DNA of 64,000 nucleotides, taken from positions 16,013,784 through 16,077,783 of the forward strand of contig NC_061794.1 in NCBI RefSeq assembly GCF_021462225.1. Direction: 5' to 3'. A model generated the notes under the pieces. That model searched no databases. It saw only the letters and a program-made list of their open reading frames with translations, and had not been told where the DNA came from. This document shows, piece by piece, positions 46,378 to 57,918 of the stretch (within the stretch, counting starts at the first letter, position 1; every line of letters begins with the position of its first letter). The translations under genes were made by a program, and so were the position numbers. Origin of the DNA: Girardinichthys multiradiatus. Lineage: Eukaryota; Chordata; Actinopteri; Cyprinodontiformes; Goodeidae.

Positions 46378-46580
46378 GCTGGGGCGCGGTGCGTGGCATA
46401 GTGGTAGAGCCCGTGACACTTGTACGAAGGCTTCAGTCCTTGATCCACCTGTCCATGGTTCGAGTCCCAACCCCAGCGACGTGTGCTGTATGACTTCCGG
46501 CTCTCTTTACTCCAATTCCTGTCTACCTATTTTCAAAAAACAAAAACTAAAAGCCACTAGTGCCATAAAAAATCTAAAAA
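46378..46580 (+). mobile_element. tRNA-derived SINE (second family)
   Basis: The tRNA-like head has an A box at 46394-46404 (TGGCATAGTGG) and a perfect B box GGTTCGAGTCC at 46457-46467, both RNA polymerase III promoter elements. The body ends with GTCTACCTATTTTCAAAAAACAAAAACTAAAAGCC and an A-rich tail. No clear target-site duplication found. Confidence 0.78.
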
Positions 46581-48481
46581 AAACAAAATAGGAAATCACC
46601 AGGCTGGAAAAAAAAGAATGACATCTACAAGAAAAACATTGTGGAAGGATGCAAGAATATTCATTCAAATGGTGCAATTAGGCAAATTTCACAGTGGCAA
46701 ACAAAGTGAAAAAGAGACACAGGAAAAGGAGAGAACCAATGCATGTACATCTGCAGAAGAGAGGGAGCGAGAAGGATTGGTATGAGCAGGCAGTGAGGCA
46801 GAGCAGCTCAGAGGAGGGAGGCAGAGTGTGTGTGAGAACCAGAGAGAGAGAAATGGGCGGGTGGTGAGCCAACACACTGCACGTGATTTATTCTGTTCAC
46901 ATGGCCTCTCATTATTCTGGTATAATAAGTCAATGTACAGAGCAGAATGCTACAAAATCTATTGTCTTTTTTTTAATGCAGAATAAGTTTACAATGTGGG
47001 TGCCATGTATGAAAAACCATAAATGACCGGAACCAAAAGATCACATGACAGATGAGGACTCCATCACAGTGAATCCTCTAAACTAGAATAATGCACCAAT
47101 AACACATTGGTGCATGCTCAGTTCTGTCATCATTTATCAATGAAGCTGCCATCTGCTTTGCAAGTTTCTGTGTTATATAATGATTGATAGGTACCGGTAT
47201 CTCGGTTATCCCCTCCTATAGACAAATGAATATGAATATGAAATACAATTTGCACGAACTGACACTGGTGCATGTAGGCCAACTGGAGCCCCATTCCTGC
47301 AGGACCCCAGCAGAACTCCAACCAGATTGGGCCTCTGTGCAGTCGCATGCAAAGACATTATATGATTAAGGAATGGAAGATGGACATTCCTGTATTGTGA
47401 CATGTGCAAAATCATGTTACATTATATTCAGTTTTTTTAGGTGTTATATCTTGAAAAGAATTCCCTGGATCCTCTGAATGTGTCTGCTGATGTCACTGGT
47501 GACATTTTAAAATGCAAGTATTATTGCAATTCAGCATCAAAGGCTCTTCTGAAAAACTAATTACAAATGCAGACTTTTGCTAGCTTTGTTTCTATTTATA
47601 TTTGACTTAAACATGGAGTTTGAAGTCTTTGGCTAAACTAGTGCAGCAGTAAACATTAGTTTACTCTTTAAACTGTCTATTGTATAGACCTGAGGAAAAC
47701 TTATATTATTTAATGTAATGAAACATTATAATTTTTATATCAGCCATAACAATATTACTGATGATTGATCAATAATGGGAATAACATGTATTTACTGTTG
47801 TCAACCAATGTCTTGAAAAAAAATATGTGCACCCTGCATCTGCTTTGATTTAACACCCAGTTCATACAGTTAACCCTAACTACCATACTTTACCCCAGCC
47901 CTGGTTGGAAATGGCTTATTGAGTAGTCTGAAACATTTAATATCCCCTGAGAACCCTACTCACAATCTTCAGGACCTATACAAGAATAACACACCTTTAA
48001 TAATATCAAGCTAGAACTCATGTTACCATGTTTATTTTCAGTTTGGGTAATGTTTGGTCACCAAAAATACACATACAGGATGACCTTTTAGGCCAGTTGA
48101 ACATAATTTTGTAGGTGACTGGTGTATAGGTGGGATATAACCTTTAGCTGAATGTGGGAGTAAGAGACTGAAAGACTAAGTGTTGCATGACGTATGGTTT
48201 ATGTTCTAAAGGTTCTGATGCTTTGGCCTGAAACTGTTCTTTTATGCCCCATTTACAGCCTAATGTATATTGTATGGTATCCAGTGAGTGGTGTAGTAGA
48301 TTACAGTATGGCATGGCATGGTATGGTATGGTATATTGATATCCATCATCTCTTCTCAGACCTTATGTCGCCATTATTCATTAAACATTGACATTTCTAT
48401 AATACCAACTTTGCATATCAAAGGTACGCTTACATGACTAAAAAAGCCCTAAAGCACAAACGGACTAACACAGTTGCACTT
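46581..48481. other. Intronic, no recognised feature
   Basis: Only a short (GGTAT)n-like run near 48312-48334 (GGCATGGCATGGTATGGTATGG). Confidence 0.5.
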
Positions 48482-48489
48482 ACACACAC

Positions 48490-48520
<31 letters not shown>
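48482..48520. repeat. (AC)n microsatellite, 39 bp with one interruption
   Basis: AC repeats interrupted once by a G. Confidence 0.95.
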
Positions 48521-49197
48521 ATTTCATACTAAACCCCTCATCCACGTGAGGGTATGAAGGCGCTTCGAGCATCCAGCTGTATCTCGTCCACAACATAAAA
48601 AACGAAGCCCCGGTCACTTTAATTAATGATATGGTTAAACAATCCAGCTATAAAATGACCCATAATATTAAGTATTTATAATGCCACGATTGTGAAACAG
48701 CTGCCAGTGCCACACACTACGCAAAATCATAACGCTGAGCCAAGGAGGGAGGAAATACTATTACAGCAGCACATGACACCGCTAAATCAAATCATTTCAA
48801 TCTGTAACTAAACCAGCACCCATGCAGGCTCTCTACTAACAAACATGGTGGTTGTAAGCCACCCTCACATTTGAAATTAACCCCATTCTGTGGATAAAAG
48901 GCATGCTGAAATAAACTATTCTGACTCGGAACTGCTGCTAATATCGTTTCAGCACCACGGACAGAGCTCCGGGTTTTAATTTCAGTCCTCATGGTAATAA
49001 CGCACCATCGTTTATTTCTCAAAATCTTATTGGTGCTACAGAGAGATGACTACGTAACATCCCGTTAGTCCTCACTCTGTGAAATCTGGATTAAATAGTA
49101 TGTTTGTTTCTTTTCTATCACACATTTCAGTATCAGAGAAAACGTTACACACTGTGTCACTCTGCACCCTAAACAACTCAAACCCTGCTGCTCCTAC
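48521..49197 (-). other. bsn: Start of bsn intron 1
   Basis: Begins at the donor GAG|GTAGGA (49197). No repeat recognised. As first-intron DNA next to the promoter it may hold regulatory sites, but none is identifiable by eye. Confidence 0.6.
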
Positions 49198-49376
49198 CTC
49201 GCCATCCCTATGCCAGGGCCTCCGACTCCCATTCCTCCCCCGGCAGCTGCCCCGTTAACCGGCTTCATATGCTGTCCTGGGCCTGCTCCTGTTCCGGGTC
49301 CACCAGGCATAACCGACCCCATCATCCCGGCGGCTCCCGGCTCCCCGCCACCCTCCATGCTCGCTTCGTTCCCCAT
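49198..49376 (-). CDS. bsn: Bassoon, first coding exon (N terminus)
   Basis: The start ATG (49376-49374) is preceded by an in-frame TGA at 49391-49389 and sits in a good context (G at -3, G at +4). It encodes 59 residues plus two bases of codon 60. The beginning MGNEAS fits the N-myristoylation consensus (Gly2, Ser6); Bassoon and Piccolo share this kind of start, and Bassoon is known to be N-myristoylated, which helps anchor it to Golgi-derived transport vesicles. The rest is Gly/Pro/Met-rich and disordered. The donor GAG|GTAGGA follows in phase 2, matching the acceptor at 9737. A piccolo start would look alike here; exon 2 decides for Bassoon. The next window of protein is 39.5 kb away in genomic terms. 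Confidence 0.92.
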
Positions 49377-50070
49377 CTCGGTCCGAGCTCAGGAGATGGG
49401 GGGGAGGTGAAGAAAGGCAGGCTGGGTCGGATTGCTTTTTTTTTTTTTTTTTTTTTTGACGATCTAATCTCTAATTTAAAGGAATGAAAAAATGTCAACA
49501 GGAAAAAGGGTGAAGAGAAAACAGCGGCTAAACTCAGCGCTGCTCCTCCATCACCGCCATCATCGTCCGCATCCTCATTCTCGTCAGCTTCAGCACCAGT
49601 CTTCTCCTGACGAAGGGACGGGAGCGTGCAGCACGGCCACGGCGGCTGGAAGGCAAGACACGGCGAGATCACACCTGATTACTTAAAAATGTAAAAACTC
49701 CTACTAGAATCAAATAAAAGGTAGATTCACGCAGCAACATTCGAGAAGTAGGTCTGCTGAGATTAATTAGGATAATTGCTGATGATCAAATGTACTCCAA
49801 ATCCTTTCAGATCTATTTGATTAGAAACTGCAAACTAATGTAAGTCTCTAAAAGTACAGGTCCGTCTTATCAACACCAAAAATGCAATGATTAACACGAC
49901 ACTCTAGCCCTACTGTCTAAAAAAACTGTATGAATTAAGATAGTACTACGTCGAGGACGCGATTTCTTGCTGCGCGTTCTTGTGAGTGTATTCCCAGAGA
50001 AGGACACGAGGAGTAACGCGAACGCGCAGAGACGTCCACTGCGCTGGTGCGTCACGTGGTTGAAGAGAGT
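49377..50070 (-). promoter_or_regulatory. bsn: bsn 5' UTR and putative promoter, CpG-rich
   Basis: Upstream of the ATG (minus strand) lies a Gly-poor leader with a 22-base A run (plus-strand T run 49436-49457), then G+C-rich sequence with many CpGs at 49550-49670 and 49945-50060, in contrast to the AT-rich surroundings. GCGTCACGTGG at 50049-50059 contains CACGTG (E-box type) overlapping CGTCA. The transcription start and any 5'-UTR intron cannot be fixed from sequence; AATTAG at about 49475-49480 on the minus strand, after a T-rich run, is one possible acceptor. Confidence 0.55.
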
Positions 50071-50579
50071 ACATGGTGTTACACACCTGGTCGGTACTTT
50101 TTATTTATCTTGATCTCAGCCTTTATCTGAATCAGGCAGTATGGGAGGATTATCACTGCTACTGGAAGCGTTTAGGTATTGTAATAGTTGTTTTTGAAAA
50201 GCAAGGTAATACAGGAGTACCACAAATATTTCATTATTGTTTAAATATTTTAATGATAAATAAAAAAAGAAATTTCAAAAACTTTGCAGAACAGCCTTTT
50301 TGCTGTTGCCTAAAGAATAAATTTCCAGGCATTTAGATCTTTTGATCTAAAGTGCCTGTTGTTTCTGAATGCTATTTTTTCCATTCAGTTACTGTGTATT
50401 TCGTTTCTTTGTTTATCTTTCATGCGGTGTTCAGTTAGAAGATTACACCCACTCATCAAGGGAGTAATTGTCACACATAATTTTTGGTTTTCATTATGCT
50501 TTCAAAGTGTTCTTTTATCAAGTTGGAGTGAATATACAAAATATAACTTCAGTGACTTTTAAAAACAATTCTTGGGTAA
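50071..50579. other. Upstream flank, no recognised feature
   Basis: AT-rich; nothing identified. Confidence 0.5.
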
Positions 50580-51350
50580 CCAACTTTGAATGTGAAGGCA
50601 CCCACTAATATTTGGATAAATGTCCCCATCTAGCCTGATTCAGACTAGATATCTGACCAGAAATTGTAGAGCTTATTTAAATTGGTTGGTTTCCTGTCAC
50701 AGCACACACCTTTTTCAACAAGGATATGTTCCTGGCGATCCCAAAAGCTTAATATTGGCCTGCTTTGTCCTTTATAAACTGGTGTCTAAGTGTCAGACAT
50801 CTGCCCATACTGTTACCCTTGGGTGATGTGAAAGTTGCTAGGATGTTCTGTAACAACACTACAACCACAAGGCTACTATGAATTAGAAGCTGCTGGAACA
50901 CCTGACTCACTGTCCACAGTGAAACAAGTTTAAAACCAGGGTGGACTGAGAAACTGTTGACAAGCCAAATGCCTGTTGCACAAAAGTTTACTGGTCAGAG
51001 GAGAACAAGATGAACTAAATGGCCAGTGGAGGAGAAGGTCAGGCTTTCAAACCTAAGGATAAAGTACCAACTGTAATGCATAGTTATCATCATCGTGCTG
51101 AGGGGCTGCTTCACTGCCAGGGGTACTGGTGCCAAGAAGAGAGATCAAATAATCAGCAAGAATTATGCCAGAAGCTTGTTGATGTCTATATAAAGGCTGT
51201 GGCTTCTCTGTAACTGGCTAAGAGTAATCTAATCAATATTAATGAGGGTATTTATATATTTGCCACCTTGGGAACAATGGTTCAAACAAATCCTTACAAC
51301 CTGAAAAGTTATTATAACATTTATGCACATAGTGAATGTAAGTTGGCTTA
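50580..51350 (+). mobile_element. Tc1-like transposon remnant with internal deletion
   Basis: AATGGCCAGTGGAGGAGAAGGTCAGGCTTTCAAACC and GTGCTGAGGGGCTGCTTCACTGCCAGGGGTACTGG are the region around KHGGG--M-WGCF-A-GTG of a fish Tc1 transposase in the plus sense. The C-terminal end (AAGCTTGTTGATGTCTATATAAAGGC) follows at once, so the middle, including the catalytic Glu, is deleted. Confidence 0.72.
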
Positions 51351-51364
51351 GCTCCCCTGACCTA

Positions 51365-52633
51365 CAGGGGTTGGACAATGAAACTGAAACATCTGGTTTA
51401 AACCACAATAATTTATTAGTATGGTGTAGGGCCTCCTTTTGCAGCCAATTCAGCGTCAATTCATCTTGGGAATGACATATACAAGTCCTGCACAGTGGTC
51501 AGAGGGATTTTAAGCCATTCTTCTTGCAGGATAGTGGCCAGGTCACTACGTGATACTGGTGGAGGAAAACGTTTCCTGACTCGATCCTCCAAAACACCCC
51601 AAAGTGGCTCAATAATATTTAGATCTGGTGACTGTGCAGGCCATGGGAGATGTTCAACTTCACTTTCATGTTCATCAAACCAATCTTTCACCAGTCTTGC
51701 TGTGTGTATTGGTGCATTGTCATCCTGATACACGGCACCGCCTTCAGGATACAATGTTTGAACCATTGGATGCACATGGTCCCCAAGAATGGTTCGGTAG
51801 TCTTTGGCAGTGACCCGCCCATGTAGCACAAGTATTGGGCCAAGGGAATGCCATGATATGGCAGCCCAAACCGTCAATGATCCACCCCCATGCTTCACTC
51901 TGGGCATGCAACAGTCTGGGTGGTACGCTTCTTTGGGGCTTCTCCACACCGTAACTCTCCCGGATGTGGGGAAAACAGTAAAGATGGACTCATCAGAGAA
52001 CAATACATGTTTCACATTGTCCACAGCCCAAGATTTGCGCTCCTTGCACCATTGAAACCGACGTTTGGCATTGGTATGAGTGACCAAAGGTTTGGCTATA
52101 GCAGCCCGGCCGTGTATATTGACCCTGTGGAGCTCCTGACGGACAGTTCTGGTGGAAACAGGAGAGTTGAGGTGCACATTTAATTCTGCCGTGATTTGGG
52201 CAGCCGTGGTTTTATGTTTTTTGGATACAATCCAGGTTAGCACCCAAACATCCCTTTCAGACAGCTTCCTCTTGCATCCACAGTTAATCCTGTTGGATGT
52301 GGTTCGTCCTTCTTGGTGGAATGCTGACATTACCCTGGATACCGTGGTTCTTGATACATCACAAAGACTTGCTGTCTTGGTCACAGATGCGCCAGCAAGA
52401 CGTGCACCAACAATTTGTCCTCTTTTGAACTCTGGTATGTCACCCATAATAATGTCTGCATTTCAATATTTTGAGCAAAACTGTGCTCTTACCCTGCTAA
52501 TTGAACCTTCACACTCTGCTCTTACTGGTGCAATGTGCAATCAATGAGGACTGGCTACCAGGCTGGTCCAATTTAGCCATGAAACCTCCCACACTAAAAT
52601 GACAGGTGTTTCAGTTTCATTGTCCAACCCCTG
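51365..52633 (-). mobile_element. Tc1-like DNA transposon, nearly intact (1,269 bp)
   Basis: Flanked by TA (51363-51364, 52634-52635). The inverted ends CAGGGGTTGGACAATGAAACTGAAAC are perfect for the outer 26 bases or so. Short inverted repeats and one long frame; a different family from copies A/B and from 14669-16306. Confidence 0.96.
51461..52447 (-). CDS. Tc1-like transposase, almost complete
   Basis: 328 residues in one frame with no internal break. The N-terminal paired-like HTH reads EFKRGQIVGARLAGASVTKT and CDVSRTTVSRVM. The catalytic residues are present: Asp in LFSDESIFTVF, Asp in VYQDDNAPIHTA, Glu in SPDLNIIEPLWGVLE. It moves the element by cutting at TA sites in the nucleus. The stop at 51463-51461 is TGA, directly after AGA; the frame then continues IDAELAAKGGPTPY to a TAA at 51418-51416, the usual end of this family. 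So a CGA to TGA change has probably removed about 15 C-terminal residues. Whether the shortened protein works is unknown. Confidence 0.93.
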   Translation of the reverse strand: MGDIPEFKRGQIVGARLAGASVTKTASLCDVSRTTVSRVMSAFHQEGRTTSNRINCGCKRKLSERDVWVLTWIVSKKHKTTAAQITAELNVHLNSPVSTRTVRQELHRVNIHGRAAIAKPLVTHTNAKRRFQWCKERKSWAVDNVKHVLFSDESIFTVFPTSGRVTVWRSPKEAYHPDCCMPRVKHGGGSLTVWAAISWHSLGPILVLHGRVTAKDYRTILGDHVHPMVQTLYPEGGAVYQDDNAPIHTARLVKDWFDEHESEVEHLPWPAQSPDLNIIEPLWGVLEDRVRKRFPPPVSRSDLATILQEEWLKIPLTTVQDLYMSFPR

Positions 52634-52635
52634 TA

Positions 52636-54437
52636 CATTTACATTTCCTTATTGTACTTTGATTTATTTATTCATTGCAAGATCCTTATTTTAGGTGTCT
52701 TGACTTATTTATTTCATTTTCTGAGCCAAGTTATTTTTGATACTTGCCTTGTTCCACTTTCTGTTGAGTCTATTTCAAAATTACCTGACTCTGCAGCAAA
52801 GTATATTTAGATCTCAGTCATCTGCCTATTGCCTTCCTAATCACACCTTTGGTTTGTATTAAATAATATATCTTAACTGTAAGATTTTATGCCACTTTTA
52901 TGTCTTAAAACCATTGGACATTCTCCGTTGCATTTCCTTTTCAATTAAAAAGTTACACATGATTGTTTCTTACTTGTCTGCACATAAAATGGATTGGTGA
53001 CCACAAAACAAATGAAGGAAGAAGCCTGGGAGTCAATATTAAAAAACCTTGTGTGGTGATTTGTGTTTTATCTGCTAGACTCTGAGCAACCCAGTGGGTC
53101 CTTGAATTAACTGTAACTTCCTGTGTACTGAAAAACATGTCATCACCCAGTATTTGACCTGATACTTCCCAGCATCAGTGTCAGTCAGAACTGTAGCTCT
53201 GCAAAAAGCAATATAAACACAACTGCACACAACACACACAGCTGCAAATGCCACTTACATTTCTATAATATGTACAGATATATGAGACAAAAACTAAAAG
53301 TGAGGGCTTTGAAAATAAACATGATGTAATGTAAGGTGTATTTAATCAATCCAGTTTCAAAACTGCTATTTAAGATAACAGCCAGACAGCCTCTCACAGG
53401 CAGAGTTGATGTAAAGAACGTCCACTCTCTGTTGCCCTGCCAAGTGTCTTCTTCTGAGGCGAGACTATAAACCCTGCCAGCTACAACTTGTAAACTGTAC
53501 AGCTTATCTTTCATTGTAAAGAATAGAGGGGAGACATTAAAGCACAGCTACATAAGTATTAAGAGAAACCATACTTTTATAAAGTTGGTTGTCAAGTTGT
53601 GTTATTAAACTATACAAGTTTTGCACTAGAAAAAGGAACAAAGTGCACAATCTCTGCAGGTTCTCTAAAACCTTAATTAACAAGTTGGATAGAAACATAA
53701 AATTATGTTAGTCAACATGAATTGTATTTGGTTTAGATTTATTTAATTCATTGTGTGCATATTTAACCAAGCTGCACCTCAGTTTGTCTTTTGGGTATGT
53801 TAAAAAATCAGGCGAAGCCACCTCCCATCCATACAATTAAATTTGAAAAGAGTAGTACAGCCCCAGCATAAAGAAGTTGTAAACCTCCAACTCCAAGAAA
53901 AAGTCCAAACAGTTTTAGAGTTCAGAAAAATGAGCATCTTTTAAATAAAGACAAAAATCTGAAATATGAAACCTTTTATTCTGTTGATTTCCAATATAAC
54001 TTAAATATTCGGGTTGCTTGTATTAATTCATTTTGGAGCCAGACAGAGTCCCCACTTCTCTTTTATTAGATGTTTTGTCTTGCATGAAACCAATAATTAT
54101 TTTTGTTTGACAAACCAGGAAACTCAGTGTCTACCCAGACTGAAAAACTTCATTTTTATTTAGGACAAGGGTAACAGAGAGTGAAACTTTCTGAGTGAAG
54201 GTGACATCCAATAAGTTGTAGGTATTCAAGTAAATATTTAAAGCTGTAGAGCCAATAGCCTAACAGTCAGTGTAACGGCAATAAAGAGGATTTGGTCCTA
54301 AAGCTGACCTGCTTAGATGTTGCAAAATTAAAAAGGCAAATCAGCAGAGCACTGATGCATCCAAACTGTTACTGAAGAGCTACATTTGAAACCAGCAATT
54401 CAATCTTTTTAAGAATGGTCTATATTTTGAATTCACA
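52636..54437. other. Upstream flank, no recognised feature
   Basis: Nothing identified. Confidence 0.5.
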
Positions 54438-55310
54438 GTGCCTTGCAAAAGTATTCATGAACTTTGAACTTTTCTGCAACCACAAACGTTAATGTATTTT
54501 ATTGTGATTTTATGTGATAGGCCAATGCCAGGTAGTCCATAATTTGGAAGTGGAAGGAAAATTGTAGTTTAAAGCAGGGTTAGGTTATGAAAAATATCCC
54601 CAGTTTTAAACATCTTATGGAGCACTGTTAAATCACTCAGCCAGAACTATAGTACAATGCAAACCTACCAAGACATGGCAGTCCACCTGAAATGACAGGC
54701 AGGGCACTGAGAGCATTAATCCGAGAAGGGCCCTATGGTTACTCTCGAGGAGCTGCAGCAATCTGCAGCTCAGGTGAGAGAATCTGTCAACATTACAAAT
54801 AATGCATTATTGCACACTCTACAAATCTGGCCTTAAACCAAGAAAAAAAGAAAGCCTTTTATGCTGTGGGGATAATTTCCTTCAGCAGAGACAGGAAAGC
54901 AAGAGTTTTGGGGAAGATGGAATGAACTAAGCAAAACGAAATGGCTGTACAAACACATAAATGTACATACTGTTGCCTTTATCTTTTATTGTATTTCCTC
55001 TAAAGTTTATGTATTTATTTTCCATGTTTTTATGCTGTGAGCGCATGAAACCAAGGTCAAATTTGTCTTTTGTGCACATAAAATTGGCCAATAAAGCTGA
55101 TTCCTAAAAGACAACCTGTTGGAATAAGCAAGAACTTGAGACCTAAGGCAGAGGTTCACCTTCCAGTAGGACAACAATCCTATGCATACAGCCAGACCAA
55201 CAATTGAATGGTTAAGATGAACTTATATTCATATATTCTGATGGATCAGTCAAAGTTCAGATCTAAATCCAAATATGTAGTTAGACTTGAAAATTTATGT
55301 TTACAGGTGA
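54438..55310 (+). mobile_element. Tc1-like transposon remnant with an inserted segment
   Basis: Starts CAGTGCCTTGCAAAAGTATTCATGAACTTTGAAC. Decayed transposase sense pieces are AAACCTACCAAGACATGGCAGTCCACCTGAAATGACAGG (54662-54700) and CACCTTCCAGTAGGACAACAATCC (near 55157). Between them, 54900-55108 ends with ATAAAATTGGCCAATAAAGCTGATTCC, which looks like another retroposon's 3' tail. Confidence 0.7.
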
Positions 55311-56287
55311 TCTTTTAGATTTATGTAAAAACTTTTGTAAACCATTTAGAATTCTTTCCACTTTACATACTTTTACAAGTAACTATAAACAACATTTCTC
55401 ATTTTTGCCCGCAGCAGACTCTAATGCCAGGAGTCCAAGCTGCCTTTTTTAATTTGCCATCATTGAGTGGGAAATGAATCACTGAAACCAACCAAGAGTC
55501 TCTAAGCCAATGTAGGGTTTCCTGCTCCAATAGAAACTGGGCTGCTCAGGAAATTTGCAACTCCAGAACTGATCACTCTGACAGACTGGCTCATTGACGT
55601 GACTGTGAGCAAATACTTAAGAAGATTAAAAGGAGCAATGTGCCAGCACTTCACTTCACTCCAAGCAACAGCCCAGGGCAGGGAAACCCTATTGGTCAGC
55701 TGTGAATTGATGATTGAATGAGTGATGGGCAGGGTGGACCTAAATCAGCACTCTTACTGCCCAAGTTCTGAGGTAGCGGCAGAGGAGAGTGCTCATGTCA
55801 TTTGTCTCCTTCCAACATATCGCCGCCCTTTGCTGACAACAAGGCAGGACACAACAAGAACACAACTTCTTTCAACTTTTTTAGGTAAAGAAACAATAAA
55901 GCCATTATTTCTGGCAAATTATAAGGTTGTTTTCTTTATAGTAGGTGCCAATCAGCGTCAGCTTAAAAAAATGGCAAAACTTTTTTTAAATATTTAACAA
56001 CCAAGCGGTTTTAAAAGAACCATAATTTGTTTTAATAATTTGCTTCTAAGGAGCCACATTGTCTTTCATTTATTTAAAGCCTTTAATCATGGGTTCTCCA
56101 GGCTTTCTTAAGCTTTTTTTGAAATGTCATAATGTCTGTGGGTGCTTTAAAATACATTTCTGTTCTAGTCCTTGAACCTGATCAATCATAAGATGTAATT
56201 TGTGCTTAAAAGGTAAACAATTAGAGGGCAGAGTAAAAGTGTTAGATCTAAAAAACTATCAAAGCAAATAAACTGTCTAAAAGGGAT
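55311..56287. other. Upstream flank, no recognised feature
   Basis: Nothing identified. Confidence 0.5.
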
Positions 56288-57918
56288 GTTTTTAAGAAAT
56301 GGTAAAGGTGGACTGAGGATATTGTTGAGTGGTGGACGAAGCACTTAATCCAGATTCTATGTCCTCTGCAAAGGATGCAGACTCTCAGAGCTTGGGGGAA
56401 GGCATCTCTATCACCATGGCAGTGTCACATTTTGGTTAAGGAAAGATTCAAATGCAGATCAGAACTATAGCCAGGCTGAGTGCTTTAATGACACAAATAA
56501 TATCACAAAAAACCACAAAACAAATCTAGGAGTATGACAGAGAGCGGAGCCAACGGTAGAAACCAGCGACGAACAAAGAGATACCTGGAGCCTATATACT
56601 GAGGCAGAGGGAGAGGCGGAGAAGCTGAAGGAAGGAGACAAATTAACTAGACACAGAGCTGAGCAAGAACACAAAGAAACCCATGAAAGTATCTAACAAC
56701 TTCTAACAAGAAATTACTCATGATGCAGAAGGAACACAAAAATGCAAAAATAAGGAAAACATCTAACAATTAAGAGCACAGGGAAATTAACTACAGAAAG
56801 CAACACCTAAAGAGCATAAACAGCAAGGAATTGATCAGAATACACATGCAAAAGAAAATCAAAACCCAAATACCACCAGGAGTGGATGAGATTTGCCCCA
56901 AGATGTTGAAAGATCTGGAATTGGTGTTATTGACACACCTCTTAAATGCATCATGGAGGACTAGGACAACACCGGAGAAGAACCACGGAGGTAATTACAG
57001 TCTTTAAGAAAGGAAACCAGACAGTGTGTTCCTATTATTGAGGGAACAAACGTCTCCATCTCCCTGGATATGTTTTTTTCATTTTTTGGGTTTGGTCACA
57101 CCAAGGCCGCCCCTTGTCCATCATCCTGTTTATGGTATTCACAGACAGGATTTCAGCATGTAGTTGTGGAGAGCAAGGTGTCTGGTGTGGACACCTCAGA
57201 GTCTCATTTTTTGCTTTTGCAGATTCTTTTGCATCTTCTGGCTGTAATTTCCAGTGTGCACTGGAACAGTTTGCAGCTGAGTGTTAGGCAGTCGGGAGTG
57301 TCAATTCCTCTAAGTCTGAGGCCATGATTCTTGGTCAGAAAAAGGTGAACTGCTCCCTCCAGGTCGGGGGTCAGTCATTCCCTCAAGGAATTTATGCCTG
57401 TGTGTCTTGTTGACGAGCACATTGCAAGTGACATTGAGTCTATCCATCTCATGATAGACAGATTGTGGCCCTGGTTGCCATCATGTGGTTGTTGCTCAGG
57501 TTTTTCGTGGCAAAAAAAGAGCTGAGCTAAAAAGAAAAGCCCTTGATTTATCCGTCTGTTGACATTCCAATCCTCACCTAAAGTCCGGAGATATCAATCA
57601 GGACCAGAAGAATGAGATCCCAGATGCAAGCAATTGAAATCAGCTTCCTCTATAGGGTTTTTTTCTCCACCTTAGAAATAGGGTGATAACTCCATTATCT
57701 AGGCAGATCAGTGAAGGGCTGCTCCTTCACACTAAAAGGAGTCAGTTGAAGTGATTCAGGCGTCTTGTCAGGATTTCTCCTTTGGAACTTTTCTGGGCAC
57801 ATCCCATTGGAAGGACACCCTAAGCAGACCCAGAATACGCTGAAGGGGCTGTATATCTGTTTTTGCCAAGGTACACTTCCAGATTGAGCTGGAGAGGACG
57901 GATGGACAGACAGATGGC
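56288..57918 (+). mobile_element. Ancient RTE/Rex3-like LINE, heavily degraded
   Basis: Aligns by eye in order with the Rex3 copy at 37898: CCACCAGGAGTGGATGAGATTTGCCCC (GVDEI-P), ACAGACAGGATTTCAGC (DRIS), TTTGCTTTTGCAGATTC (FAD region), TCCTCTAAGTCTGAGGCCATGATTCTTG (SSKSEAM-L), AGAATGAGATCCCAGATGCAAGCAATTGAAATCAGCTTC (RMRSQMQAIEISF). Every frame is broken many times. An unrelated insert of about 450 bp (56425-56870) separates the first 130 bp from the rest. Far older than the other Rex3 copies. Confidence 0.75.

Larger units (their letters stand above)
9738..49197 (-). other. bsn: bsn intron 1 (39,460 bp)
   Basis: Donor GAG|GTAGGA at 49197 and acceptor TTCCAG|A at 9738. Phase 2 at both ends restores an Arg codon (AG+A). 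The intron holds most of the transposable elements listed below. Confidence 0.88.

Noticed and set aside
46378..46480. True tRNA gene
   Set aside because: Pol III boxes are present but the sequence has no good acceptor stem and continues into a SINE body and A-rich tail.
49198..49376. Piccolo (pclo) instead of Bassoon
   Set aside because: The MGNEAS start fits both, but exon 2 (SPDRG, TPTSPYS, PQIAP-PSS before the finger) matches Bassoon.
49210..49410. Plus-strand Pro-rich frame opposite exon 1
   Set aside because: Antisense shadow of the Gly-rich coding exon.
49322..49672. 116-codon minus-strand frame over the bsn start region
   Set aside because: It is a different frame of the leader with a poly-Lys run from the A22 tract; no support as protein.
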